64,000 bases of DNA from Dactylosporangium vinaceum (GCF_019904175.1 NZ_CP061913.1:10044001-10108000); one strand, 5' to 3'; shown: positions 15,731 to 23,783, counted from the first letter of the stretch. Notes: a model not told the origin generated them from the sequence alone. Numbers and translations are program-made.

Positions 15731-16678
15731 TCAGATAAACGCGTCGTACTCGTCGACGACCGGGACCGACACAGTCGGCGCCTCAGTCCGGGACTCGCGC
15801 GGCGTGCGGCCACGCGGCTTCGGCGTCTCGGCCGGAGCATCCGTGAGGTCGTGCAGGTCCAAGTCGAGGTTGCCCTCAGGAGCCGGACCAGGTGAGACGG
15901 GAGTCGGGTCGTCCAGGTCCACCATGCCGACCAGCGGCGAGGCAACCGTGGCCCGCAGCGGGTCACGACGGGTGATGTCGACCTGTACCAGGGCCGCATA
16001 CGACGACCGGGAACGGGTCACCCGCACGCTCGTCGCCCAGCAGGCCACGGCCATCTTGTCGGTGCGTCCCTCCAGGTCGCTCATCGCGAGCCCAGACCGG
16101 AGCCAGATCCACACCCGTTCCCCTACCGGGGTCGCCCGGGCCCACAGGATCAGCGGCGGATTCCCCACGTTAACCGAGCCTGCGGCGTGGATGAAGTCCC
16201 GGAAGCACACCCGCAGCCGGTGCCGCACGATGACACACCAGGCCACCGCGACCACGCGACGACGAACGGGCGGCACGACGGCCGGCACACCAGCCAGCAC
16301 GACCGTGACCGGCAACGCCAGCCACAGCGGAGCGCCCATCAGCGCAGTCCAGCCGTACAGCAGCAGCAGCGCAGTGAGGATCTCGACCGCCCAGTGCCAG
16401 AACACGCGCAGCACCGGCCAGACCAGCACCAGCAGCCCGACGACCAGACCAGCGAGCAGACCCACCCCAGCACCGGCAAACAGCCCGACGATCGGGTGAT
16501 GGTCCCTCGACACCACGACAGCCGCCAGTAGACCGACGACACCAGACGTCACCAGAAACGAAATCAGCGCACGGCGCGACCACGACCGCTGCACATTTGC
16601 ATCGATCACCGTGACCTGCGGGCCACGGAACACCTTCGAGAGCAGACCGGTCCTCCCCCGGCCGCTAGACTTGGACAT
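15731..16678 (-). CDS. Membrane component of the split transfer apparatus
   Basis: A 315-residue protein with three to four membrane segments in residues 30-145 (ALISFLVTSGVVGLLAAVVV; GLFAGAGVGLLAGLVVGLLVLVW; VEILTALLLLYGW; ALPVTVVLAGVPAVVPPV). A soluble domain and an acidic Pro-rich tail follow. It sits immediately upstream of the soluble FtsK-type ATPase in the same direction. I infer that it provides the membrane anchor for transfer. The start at 16678 has a clear GGGAGGA ribosome site; a longer frame begins at 16753. Confidence 0.75.
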   Translation of the reverse strand: MSKSSGRGRTGLLSKVFRGPQVTVIDANVQRSWSRRALISFLVTSGVVGLLAAVVVSRDHHPIVGLFAGAGVGLLAGLVVGLLVLVWPVLRVFWHWAVEILTALLLLYGWTALMGAPLWLALPVTVVLAGVPAVVPPVRRRVVAVAWCVIVRHRLRVCFRDFIHAAGSVNVGNPPLILWARATPVGERVWIWLRSGLAMSDLEGRTDKMAVACWATSVRVTRSRSSYAALVQVDITRRDPLRATVASPLVGMVDLDDPTPVSPGPAPEGNLDLDLHDLTDAPAETPKPRGRTPRESRTEAPTVSVPVVDEYDAFI

Positions 16679-16806
16679 GACACGTCCTCCCAAGACGGGA
16701 ATCAAGGACTGTTGATGCAGGACCGGACCCGGGGTCGCAGCGACGCCAATCACTGAGCGACCCCGTGTCCGAACACCCCGATCGCGGGGTGAGAAGCGCT
16801 AGCAGC

Positions 16807-17175
16807 TCAGGCGACAGCCTGAAGACGCGCAGCGTCGACCGGGCGGATCTCCCGCGCGCGGAAGCTCACACCCTGACGGATCGGGTCGCGGTCACTGCGG
16901 CCCTTCGACGCCCACGGGATGATCTCCAGCCCGTCCATCTCGACCGGCTGACGCCACCGCAGCTCCGGCTTCGACGCCGACGCGATCGACACGTCGATCT
17001 GGCTCGCGCCCTCGTCCTCACCGAAGTAGACGCTCATCTCCACGACCCACACCGGGTTGCCCGACACCGGGTCCATCTTCTGCTGACGCTTCTCGTCCAC
17101 CTTCGGGACAGCCGTCTTCGCGACCTCGAACTCGTAGCCCGACGTGTCCAACATGTACTTCATCCGCTGAGCCAC
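16807..17175 (-). CDS. Hypothetical protein, first gene of the element 1 transfer operon
   Basis: A 122-residue soluble protein with a beta-rich core (VWVVEMSVYFGEDEGASQIDVSI) and the phrase DGLEIIPWASKGRSDRDPIRQGVSFRA. No family recognised, but this type of gene often heads AICE transfer operons. I choose a GTG at 17175 because a near-perfect ribosome site AAGGAGGG lies seven bases upstream. ATG codons at 17205 and 17163 are alternatives. Upstream lies the multi-box operator region shared with the divergent XRE regulator. Confidence 0.6.
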   Translation of the reverse strand: MAQRMKYMLDTSGYEFEVAKTAVPKVDEKRQQKMDPVSGNPVWVVEMSVYFGEDEGASQIDVSIASASKPELRWRQPVEMDGLEIIPWASKGRSDRDPIRQGVSFRAREIRPVDAARLQAVA

Positions 17176-17221
17176 CTTGTGGCCCTCCTTCGTAACGGAG
17201 CGCATCTGCGCTCTACCAACA

Positions 17222-17343
17222 GGACTCTTACGTCCTGTGACGGGACTAACTAGACCTACACTGACGGACGTATCAGTCCCTGTCAAGGACTCAAGAGTCC
17301 CCAGTCGGACCTGAGAGTCCGATCGACCAGGACTAAAGAGTCC
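17222..17343. promoter_or_regulatory. Array of six phased 14-bp operator boxes (GGACT-N4-AGTCC)
   Basis: Boxes start at 17222, 17243, 17266, 17287, 17307 and 17330, with start-to-start spacings of 21, 23, 21, 20 and 23 bp (about two helical turns). Box 4 (GGACTCAAGAGTCC) is a perfect palindrome and the others deviate at a few positions. They fill the gap between the leftward transfer operon and the rightward XRE gene. Autoregulation and control of the transfer operon by the XRE protein is the simplest reading. Confidence 0.8.
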
Positions 17344-17363
17344 GACACAATGGAGGGGTGGAA

Positions 17364-17978
17364 ATGGCAGAAGTGCTGCGGCAACGCCGGACCGAGCTGG
17401 GCATGTCCCAAGCCGACCTGGCCGCCGCAGCGGGGGTCGATACCCGGCAAATCAGACGTTACGAAGCGGGCGAGCAGCAGCCCGTTCTATCGGTCGCCGT
17501 CGCGATCGCGAATGCCCTACAGATCAGCGTCGGCGAGCTGGCCGGCATCCCGAGCTACCGCCTGAACCTCTCGGGCGACTGGTGGGCGACCTGGCAGACC
17601 TTCAAGGACGGTGAACAGGTCATCACGCTTCAGGAAGTCAGGTTTCGCCAAGAGGGTCAGCGCATCGATGTAGCCACCACAACCCGAGGCATCGCCGTTG
17701 AGGACGGCGGTTACCACTGGCAGGGCGAGCTTCGGATCTGGGACAACGAGATCCTGATGGGTTGGTACGCCGCCACCGATGGGTCGGTGCGATCCAAGGG
17801 GACGATGTACTTCGTCCTGCATCCCCACGGGCAGCGCATGTCCGGTCGATGGGTCGGTATCAGCTACGACGGAAAGATTATTACCGGCTGGGGTTCGATG
17901 GCCCGCACAGCCGATGAAGCCACTGAGACCGTCAACGCCCTGATCGATGAAGAGACGAGAAATGCATCCCGAGGTTAG
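17364..17978 (+). CDS. XRE-family regulator with C-terminal ligand-binding-like domain
   Basis: A 204-residue regulator. Residues 1-62 are a Cro/CI-type helix-turn-helix (LRQRRTELGMSQADLAAAAGVDTRQIRRYEAG). The C-terminal part is beta-rich and aromatic (GDWWATWQTF, YHWQGELRIWDNEILMGWYA, MSGRWVGISYDGKIITGWG), resembling a small barrel that might sense a ligand. The ATG at 17364 has a GGAGGGG site seven bases upstream. It is transcribed away from the six-box operator array and is the likely master regulator of element 1. CutA and VOC genes follow in the same direction. Confidence 0.85.
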   Translation: MAEVLRQRRTELGMSQADLAAAAGVDTRQIRRYEAGEQQPVLSVAVAIANALQISVGELAGIPSYRLNLSGDWWATWQTFKDGEQVITLQEVRFRQEGQRIDVATTTRGIAVEDGGYHWQGELRIWDNEILMGWYAATDGSVRSKGTMYFVLHPHGQRMSGRWVGISYDGKIITGWGSMARTADEATETVNALIDEETRNASRG

Positions 17979-18294
17979 CGAAGTCGTCATTACGGCACCA
18001 GATGCCGAATGGCTGGCCGACTTCACCAGACAACTCGTCGAGGACCGGCTATGTTCGTCCGGACACTGCGTCGAATCAATTCGCTCAATCTACAAGTGGC
18101 GTGGCGATATCTATGACAAAACGGAAGCCCGCGTGATGCTCCACACCCGAACCTCTTTGGTGCCGCACATCATTGACCGCACCAATCGCGAGCATCCTTA
18201 CGAGGTTCCGTGCGTGGTTGCAACACCAATAGTTAGCGGCAACCCAGCGTATCTACAGTGGATTTTGGACGAAACGAAAGAGGTTGGCAGCTGA
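17962..18294 (+). CDS. cutA: CutA-family divalent-cation tolerance protein
   Basis: A 110-residue protein matching the CutA1 family: ITAPDAEWLADFTRQLVEDRL at the N-terminus, IRSIYKWRGDIYDKTEARVML in the middle and HPYEVPCVVATPIVSGNPAYLQWI at the end. CutA proteins are trimers with a ferredoxin-like fold, linked to metal tolerance, but their molecular role is still unclear. The usual active-site-like Cys region is altered here (CSSGHCVE). Its start overlaps the XRE gene end by 17 bases, so it is co-expressed cargo rather than core element machinery. Confidence 0.9.
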   Translation: MHPEVSEVVITAPDAEWLADFTRQLVEDRLCSSGHCVESIRSIYKWRGDIYDKTEARVMLHTRTSLVPHIIDRTNREHPYEVPCVVATPIVSGNPAYLQWILDETKEVGS

Positions 18295-18695
18295 TGGGTC
18301 ACAGAAGTCGAGTCTGTTACTTCACCATCGACTGCGACAACCTAGATCTAGGTACTCAATTTTGGTCCGACGCGCTTGGTGCACAAGAAGAGGAGCTATT
18401 CGAGCCGAGCCGCCAGGTCTACCGACAACTACGGTTGCCGGACTCCGAAATTCGCGTGCTCTTGCAACGGACAGACGACGTCAAGAGATCCAAGGAGCGC
18501 ATGCACATCGACCTTGAGTCCGACGACGTCGAAGCCGAGGTAGCACGGCTTGAAGCGCTCGGCGCAACCCGATGGGACCATCAGCAACTGCGCGGTTATG
18601 ACTTCTGGGTAATGCGCGATCCGTGGGGTAACGAGTTCTGCGTGCTGCAAGCGACCTTCCCGGAACTGCTAGCGCTCAGACCTGAGTGGCGGTAG
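18294..18695 (+). CDS. VOC-superfamily (glyoxalase-like) protein
   Basis: A 133-residue protein starting MGHRSRVCYFTIDCDNLDLGTQFW. It shows the vicinal-oxygen-chelate pattern: a first strand, SDALGA, a metal-ligand region near ERMHIDLESDDVEAEVARLEALGA, and WVMRDPWGNEFCVLQ. The metal ligands appear to be His in the MHIDL strand and Glu in the last strand. The substrate is unknown; fosfomycin/bleomycin-type resistance and simple isomerases share this fold. Its ATG overlaps the CutA stop (TGATG). Confidence 0.85.
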   Translation: MGHRSRVCYFTIDCDNLDLGTQFWSDALGAQEEELFEPSRQVYRQLRLPDSEIRVLLQRTDDVKRSKERMHIDLESDDVEAEVARLEALGATRWDHQQLRGYDFWVMRDPWGNEFCVLQATFPELLALRPEWR

Positions 18696-18725
18696 CAGTT
18701 TCAACGATTACGCGGTGCAAATTCA

Positions 18726-19295
18726 TCATGACGGCTGGTATGGCGAGTCGCCCTTGTTAAATTTGGCGAGCAGTATAACGAGGCCGATCACACCAACCAT
18801 ACCGATTGCTCTCCAAGGCGTGTCCGAATTATCATCGCCTGAGGTGACGCTTCTGGGCTGGGAACCAGTAGACGATGGCGTGATCGCGTCAACAGCGGGA
18901 CACGTCACCTCATGCTTGCCAGCTTTGTTATTTCTTTTGAATTGCTCAAAGCAAGCCGTCGGACGATTCTGAAAGAACTGAACCGCCTCGATCCAATCGG
19001 CGACACAGATCGCGTACTGGTCTTCGACCTCACACGGCCTACCTGGCCGGGGGAAATATGTTTCGCCGAAATGACGCAGCGACGGCGTGGCGTCATTCGG
19101 GTGCGTATCACACAAGGTTTGGGCGATCCTTATAACGTCCGCATTAACCGTCAACTTGTGGCGGGAGGCTACAAACGTCGCGCGTTCACATTGCGAAACC
19201 GGGTCCGGCACATCCTCGGCGTTGACGGGCACGGCGGCCATTCCGACCACAAAGATCAGGCCAAGGGCAGTCGCGGCCAGCAAACGTAAGATCAT
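18726..19295 (-). CDS. Exported hypothetical protein with C-terminal membrane anchor
   Basis: A 189-residue protein. The N-terminus (MILRLLAATALGLIFVVGMAAVPVNA) is a signal peptide. The middle carries five Cys residues (for example QTLCDTHP, RPCEVEDQYAICVADW) that could form disulphides. Near the end, AIGMVGVIGLVILLAKF is one membrane helix. GC content is visibly lower than in the core element genes, which suggests separate acquisition. No family recognised. It converges on the VOC gene. Confidence 0.65.
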   Translation of the reverse strand: MILRLLAATALGLIFVVGMAAVPVNAEDVPDPVSQCERATFVASRHKLTVNADVIRIAQTLCDTHPNDATPSLRHFGETYFPRPGRPCEVEDQYAICVADWIEAVQFFQNRPTACFEQFKRNNKAGKHEVTCPAVDAITPSSTGSQPRSVTSGDDNSDTPWRAIGMVGVIGLVILLAKFNKGDSPYQPS

Positions 19296-19591
19296 CGACT
19301 ACTCCTCGACTATGCGGTTAGGTCGTCGATATGGTTCAACCAAGTATCCTGGAGCGTTCGATAAATTAAAAGCGCTCCACCCCCGCCTGTCGCTGAAATT
19401 CACTCTGATTCGCGCTGAGCCGCGCCTGTGAGAACTTTCTGTACGTCTTCAAGGCGGCCCGAAACGGGCCGCTCGCCCGCGCCGCGGCGGGGCCGGCGCA
19501 AGCGCCGCGCCGCTCGCCCTTAGCCTTCGGCACGGGCGGCGTCGTTCCAGCCCCGGGCGCGGGCGAACCTGCTTCGATGCGGTCCGCCTAA

Positions 19592-19629
19592 ACGCAAAAA
19601 GCCCCGGCCCATCGAATCGGGACCAGGGC
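19592..19629 (-). terminator. Rho-independent terminator for the leftward gene
   Basis: On the minus strand a stem of about 10 bp (GCCCTGGTCC with GGGCCGGGGC, two G-T pairs) is followed by TTTTT. It lies about 350 bases downstream of the leftward gene that ends at 19979. Confidence 0.6.
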
Positions 19630-19824
19630 GTGACAGTCGCTGCAACGTGCTCGGCTAGCTCTTTATGCCTCCGGCGGGGATCCCCCGGCTCCAGGATGAC
19701 CGGGGACCGCGGTTCAGTTGCGGTGATGGGGTGGCTGAGGAAGGCCTGTGTCATCCCGCCCGCCATCAACCCGGGCAGAGCCAAGCACACCTTCGCCCGC
19801 GGCGCCTCCCGTCCGCGGGAAGAG

Positions 19825-19843
19825 TGTCAACTCCGCGTTGACA
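19825..19843. promoter_or_regulatory. Palindrome TGTCAAC-N5-GTTGACA, copy 3
   Basis: TGTCAACTCCGCGTTGACA, intergenic, differing from the copy at 13636 by one base in the spacer. Confidence 0.5.
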
Positions 19844-19978
19844 GGGCACCGCGGGCGAAGGCGCGCTTCCCGTAGGGCGGGTCGACGGCAGACGGGATGA
19901 CACAGGCGGATGGGTGCGGCACTGCGTGCCGCACCCAGCGATCGTCCGAAGCGGTCTTGATACGCGTACTTGTCAGCC

Positions 19979-20737
19979 CTACGTAAGGTTGTTGATATCG
20001 TCAACCAACGCGACAGCCTCGCGGCCGGCCGAGGTCAGCGCCCGCGCCTCGTCTGAGTGAGAGACCAGGAACGCCCACATGGCGTTAAACTTGCGCATTA
20101 GCCAACCGCGCGACGGTTCATCAGAAACTGCGGCCACCCCGGCTGCAACCGCCGTCACAGTACTCCGTACCTCGTTGAAGCCACCGAGCCAGTACGACCG
20201 CAACGCCCGCTCAACGTCGTCCAGGAGCTGGATCAGGTAAAGCTTTTCTTCCGCAGAGAGAGATTCGCTAGTGGTAATCGCATCCTTCAGGGATCGAACC
20301 TGTTGAAGCAGCTCAAAGCGTGACTCTTCCGTAAACGAGCTCCGCTTGTATGAGCGGCGCAGCTCACGCGACAGCAGCTCAAGGATGTAGATCCTCTCGT
20401 TCGAGATGTATCCGCTGAACGGGCTCATGTCGGTGTGCTGCAGATGAGTCGTAAGGCGAGCGACGATCGCATCGAGCGACTGGAATGCCTCAAGATAGAA
20501 TGCTCGGTCTTCTTGGTCGTCGCCAGCTACGTTGACGAGTGCCGCTTTCGCCTCGTCTACGAGGAGCATGAACTTTCCCAGATTGACAAAGACGTCGGCA
20601 TAGCGACCGCCGCCCAATGCTGTGCTCCACACTTGGAGCGCAGGCCCGTCACCGGCGCGCTGGACCGCGCGGAGGGTCGCTGCAATGCGAGCCGCCGGAT
20701 CATCGAGATACTCAGCCACGATCATGCAGTCAAGCAC
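19979..20737 (-). CDS. Unknown helical cargo protein next to attR
   Basis: A 252-residue soluble protein, rich in long alpha-helices (for example ERIYILELLSRELRRSYKR and SLSAEEKLYLIQLLDDVERALRSYW), ending GREAVALVDDINNLT. I recognise no domain. It is the outermost gene of element 1, the position where cargo genes are often found, and it has lower GC than the transfer operon. The start is uncertain: GTG at 20737 or ATG at 20725. Frames extending further upstream run into the att region and are not convincing. Confidence 0.6.
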   Translation of the reverse strand: MLDCMIVAEYLDDPAARIAATLRAVQRAGDGPALQVWSTALGGGRYADVFVNLGKFMLLVDEAKAALVNVAGDDQEDRAFYLEAFQSLDAIVARLTTHLQHTDMSPFSGYISNERIYILELLSRELRRSYKRSSFTEESRFELLQQVRSLKDAITTSESLSAEEKLYLIQLLDDVERALRSYWLGGFNEVRSTVTAVAAGVAAVSDEPSRGWLMRKFNAMWAFLVSHSDEARALTSAGREAVALVDDINNLT

Positions 20738-21003
20738 AGCCCGCCAAATGGAGGAATGGACTACGCGCACAAGGCAGTCTAGCCGAGTGCTTAACCCAGA
20801 AAATACGAACAGCCGAGTCGGGCGCATGCATCCCGACTGGCGCGGCGCTCGCGGGACCCAAATTCGAACGCTTCTGGGCCGTTCCTGGGCCGTCCGGGCC
20901 GCCACCGGGCCGCCCAGCGGTAGCCAGCATTGACCACCATCGACCAGAACTGACGTACGAAACAGCAGTTCAGGCTTGATTGCCAGTGCCGTGATCCGGG
21001 TCG
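20738..21003. other. attP-arm region of element 1
   Basis: No gene. Between 20870 and 20925 GGGCCG recurs four times at 10-12 bp spacing. A 15-mer at 20986-21000 resembles one at 5250-5264 beside attL. These are candidate integrase arm sites. Confidence 0.4.
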
Positions 21004-21402
<399 letters not shown>

Positions 21403-21405
21403 GCG

Positions 21406-21422
21406 CTGACTATGGTAGTCAG
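21406..21422. promoter_or_regulatory. Palindrome CTGACTA-TGG-TAGTCAG between rnpB and the permease gene
   Basis: A perfect 7-bp-arm inverted repeat in the 23-base gap between the rnpB 5' end and the permease ATG. It overlaps the probable rnpB -10 element, so a bound protein would affect both divergent genes. Confidence 0.45.
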
Positions 21423-21425
21423 ACC

Positions 21426-22184
21426 ATGGAAGCCGCCGACATCGCACTGCTCGCCGTCGCCGGACTCGCGGCCGGGACGGTCAACGCCATCGCCGGCGGC
21501 GGGTCGCTCATCACGTTTCCGGCCCTGATCGCCACGGGGCTCCCGCCGGTGGCGGCCAACGTGACGAATACCACTGCGGTTTTTCCGGGGTACCTCTCCA
21601 GCGTTTACGGCAGCCGCGCCGACCTCGACCGCAGGCACCTGGCGCAGCTCATCCCGACGGCGGTCGTCGCGGCCGGGCTCGGGTGCGCGCTGCTGCTGCT
21701 GACCCCGGCAAAGGCGTTCGAATACGTGGTGCCGTTCCTGGTGCTTGCCGCGGCCGCGGTCCTCGCCTTCCAGGACCGCCTGCGCCGGGTCGTCGGCCAC
21801 CCGCGCTCGATGTCGCCGCGGCGGCGCCTCGTGAGCCTGCACGCCGTGGTGTTCGTGGGGTCGATGTACGGCGGCTACTTCGGCGCCGCCCTCGGTGTCA
21901 TGCTCGTCGCCGCCCTCGGGCTGGTCCTGGACGAGACCATGGCCCGCGTCAGTGCCTTGAAGAACGTCATCTCGGCCGTCGGCGGGCTGGTCGGGGTCCT
22001 GGTGTTCGCGCTGTTCGGGCCGGTCGACTGGGCCGATGTCGCGGTGACGGCCCCGGCCGCGCTGATCGGCGGGTACGTGGGGGCCCGAGTCGCCCGGCGG
22101 CTGCCCAGCGTGGTGCTGAAGGCGGTGATCGTCGTGTTCGGCACGGTGGTCGGGCTGGTGCTGCTGTACCGCGCGTTCTCCTGA
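21426..22184 (+). CDS. TauE/SafE-family membrane transporter
   Basis: A 252-residue polytopic protein with about eight membrane segments, belonging to the TauE/SafE family of putative sulfite or organosulfonate exporters. The typical pattern AGLAAGTVNAIAGGGSLITFPALIATGLPPVAANVTNT is present near the N-terminus, and its repeat GGYFGAALGVMLVAALGL in the second half. The substrate cannot be told from sequence. The ATG is only 23 bases from the rnpB 5' end and has no clear ribosome site, so translation may be leaderless. Confidence 0.9.
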   Translation: MEAADIALLAVAGLAAGTVNAIAGGGSLITFPALIATGLPPVAANVTNTTAVFPGYLSSVYGSRADLDRRHLAQLIPTAVVAAGLGCALLLLTPAKAFEYVVPFLVLAAAAVLAFQDRLRRVVGHPRSMSPRRRLVSLHAVVFVGSMYGGYFGAALGVMLVAALGLVLDETMARVSALKNVISAVGGLVGVLVFALFGPVDWADVAVTAPAALIGGYVGARVARRLPSVVLKAVIVVFGTVVGLVLLYRAFS

Positions 22185-22405
22185 CCCGCGCCACCCCATC
22201 GCGCAGCGCCGCCCACCGTACAGTTCAGCGGCGCCGCAGAGCGCTACCCAGTATGCAGCGGCACTCCCCTAAGCAGTGACTCCCGCCCGATCTCAACCAG
22301 CGCGCATATGCACAATTCGGGCCGCTGATTGACAGGCGCCGGGCCATGATCGCCGCGCGACCACTTCGCAACAAATGCCGCGAATACGACTTATCCGGCG
22401 TCGGC
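22185..22405. other. Short intergenic region
   Basis: No gene seen. A TACGACTTATC segment (22386-22396) resembles one arm of the hairpin on the other side of the IS30 copy. Confidence 0.4.
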
Positions 22406-23693
22406 GGTTTCTAGGGGTTGTTGCAACACAGTGTTTTCAGTTGGTGATGGTGAGGACTTGTGCGAGGCGTTCGGCTGGGGTGTCCCAGTTGAGGGTTTGG
22501 CGGAGGCGGCCGTTGAGCTGGGCGGCGACTGCGTCGAGGTGTTCGGGACTGTGCTCGGTGAGGTCGGTGCCTTTCGGGAAGTATTGGCGGAGCAGGCCGT
22601 TGGTGTTCTCGTTCGATCCGCGTTGCCAGGGGCTGTGCGGGTCGCAGAAGTACACGGGCATGTCGGTGGCCAGGGTGAACTCGTGGTGCAGCGCCATTTC
22701 CGAGCCTTGGTCCCAGGTCAGGGACCGTTTCAGGTGCTGCGGGAGGGTGGCGACGGTGTCGAGGAGGGCGTCGCGGACGACTTCGGCGCTGCGGCCACGG
22801 TTGCCGAGGTGCACGAGCAGCACATATCTTGCGGCGCGTTCGACGAGGGTGCCGATCGCGGACTGGCCGTCCTTGCCGATGATCAGGTCGCCTTCCCAGT
22901 GGCCGGGGACCGCGCGGTCGTCGGCCTCGGCGGGCCGGTCGCTGATCATCAGCATCGGCGCGGTGAACCGCGACCCGCGGGCCGTGCTGCTGCGGGGCCG
23001 GCGCACGGCCCGGCCGGTCCGCAACGCCGCGGCCAGTTCCCGGCGCAGTGCCCCCCGGCCCTGGACGTAGAACGCCTGGTAGATGGTCTCGTGGGACACG
23101 CGCAGCTCGCGTCGGTCGGGGTGATCGCGGCGCAGCCGGGCGCTGATCTGGGCCGGGCTGCGCCAGCCCGCGAGGAGGTCCTGGACCGCATCGCGCAGGG
23201 CAGGGTTCCCAGCACGTTTCCGCAGTGTCGGCCGGGGCCGGCGCCGCTCGGCCCGCTGCTGCGCCGCGAACGGCTGATACCCGCCGTCCGGGTCGCCGTT
23301 GCGGGCGATCTCCCGGCTGATCGTGCACCGCGGCCGGCCGAGCTCAGCGGCGATCGCCGCCTGCGACACCCCGGCCCGGACCCGGTCAGCGATCACCACC
23401 CGCTCATCCACAGACAGCTACCGGCCCGAGACCACCACCGGTGGCCGCGCCGCCACCACAGCCGCCACCACAGCGGCCGCCCCGGCGGCTTCCCGCCGCC
23501 ACCGCCACCCCGTCCGCTCCGCCACCCCGACCAGCCGGCACACCACACCCGTCCGCACCCCCTGCCCAACGAACTCGAAATAGGCAGCGCGCTCAGCCAG
23601 CAACGGCATACATCCCTGCGGGCGACGACTCTCCCGGATCTTGAACATGACAACCCCTGATCAGGTCAGGTGTTGCAACGATCCCTTGAAACC
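22406..23693. mobile_element. IS30-family insertion sequence
   Basis: Imperfect 24-bp terminal inverted repeats: GGTTTCTAGGGGTTGTTGCA... at 22406 and, on the complement, GGTTTCAAGGGATCGTTGCA... ending at 23693. They frame one transposase gene. The repeats differ at three positions. I could not identify a clear 2-3 bp target duplication. A large hairpin (23711-23747) abuts the right end, fitting the IS30 preference for palindromic targets. Confidence 0.8.
22437..23648 (-). pseudogene. IS30-family transposase interrupted by an in-frame TAG
   Basis: The reading frame from 23648 (MFKIRESRRPQGCMPLLAERAAYFEF) encodes the usual N-terminal part of these transposases but meets a TAG at 23418-23420. 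The frame then continues without shift from a GTG at 23411 (VDERVVIADRVRAGVSQ) for 324 residues. That part holds the IS30 helix-turn-helix and the DDE domain: GHWEGDLI, then LTWDQGSE, then PWQRGSNENTNGLLRQYFPKG. Relatives usually read GRYLS at this point, so a single TAC-to-TAG change explains the break. The downstream GTG could still produce a shortened, near-complete protein. Confidence 0.85.
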
Positions 23694-23710
23694 GGGGACA
23701 GGCGATAAAT

Positions 23711-23747
23711 CCGATAAGTCGAGGCGCGCCAGCGCCCGACTTATCGG
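23711..23747. terminator. Large hairpin abutting IS30
   Basis: Perfect 11-bp arms, CCGATAAGTCG and CGACTTATCGG, around a GC-rich loop. It lies 17 bases outside the IS30 end. It may be a bidirectional terminator that also served as the IS30 target. Confidence 0.5.
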
Positions 23748-23753
23748 CCCAAA

Positions 23754-23783
23754 AGCCGCCGCCGGTGCCAGAGCACCGGCGGC
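23754..23783 (-). terminator. Terminator hairpin of the RNase H/phosphatase gene
   Basis: GCCGCCGCCGGTGC and GCACCGGCGGC form a stem around CAGA. On the minus strand it lies just downstream of the gene ending at 23800 and is followed by GGCTTTTGG. Confidence 0.6.

Larger units (their letters stand above)
19296..19978. other. Gene-poor stretch of element 1
   Basis: No gene supported with confidence. It contains GC-rich inverted repeats near 19450-19525, a leftward terminator at 19592-19629 and the third TGTCAAC palindrome at 19825-19843. A leftward frame from 19751 reads MTQAFLSHPITATEP... but lacks a ribosome site and runs through the terminator hairpin. Confidence 0.5.
5208..21003. mobile_element. 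Element 1: AICE-like integrative element in the 3' end of rnpB
   Basis: About 15.8 kb bounded by 27-bp direct repeats. It carries, from the left, an IS701 insertion, tyrosine integrase, excisionase, RepSA-like initiator, Spd-like membrane protein, about twelve small overlapping genes, a two-gene FtsK-type transfer module and an XRE regulator, plus cargo. This set matches actinomycete integrative and conjugative elements, which excise, replicate by rolling circle and move as double-stranded DNA through a TraB/FtsK pump. Those known to me mostly use tRNA genes. Here the target is rnpB. A related 15-mer beside each end (5250-5264 and 20986-21000, around GCCGTGAYC) may be an integrase arm site. 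Confidence 0.85.

Noticed and set aside
19449..19790. Leftward 113-codon frame (MTQAFLSHPIT... part)
   Set aside because: No ribosome site, runs through a terminator hairpin with a T-run, and ends in Arg/Pro low complexity.
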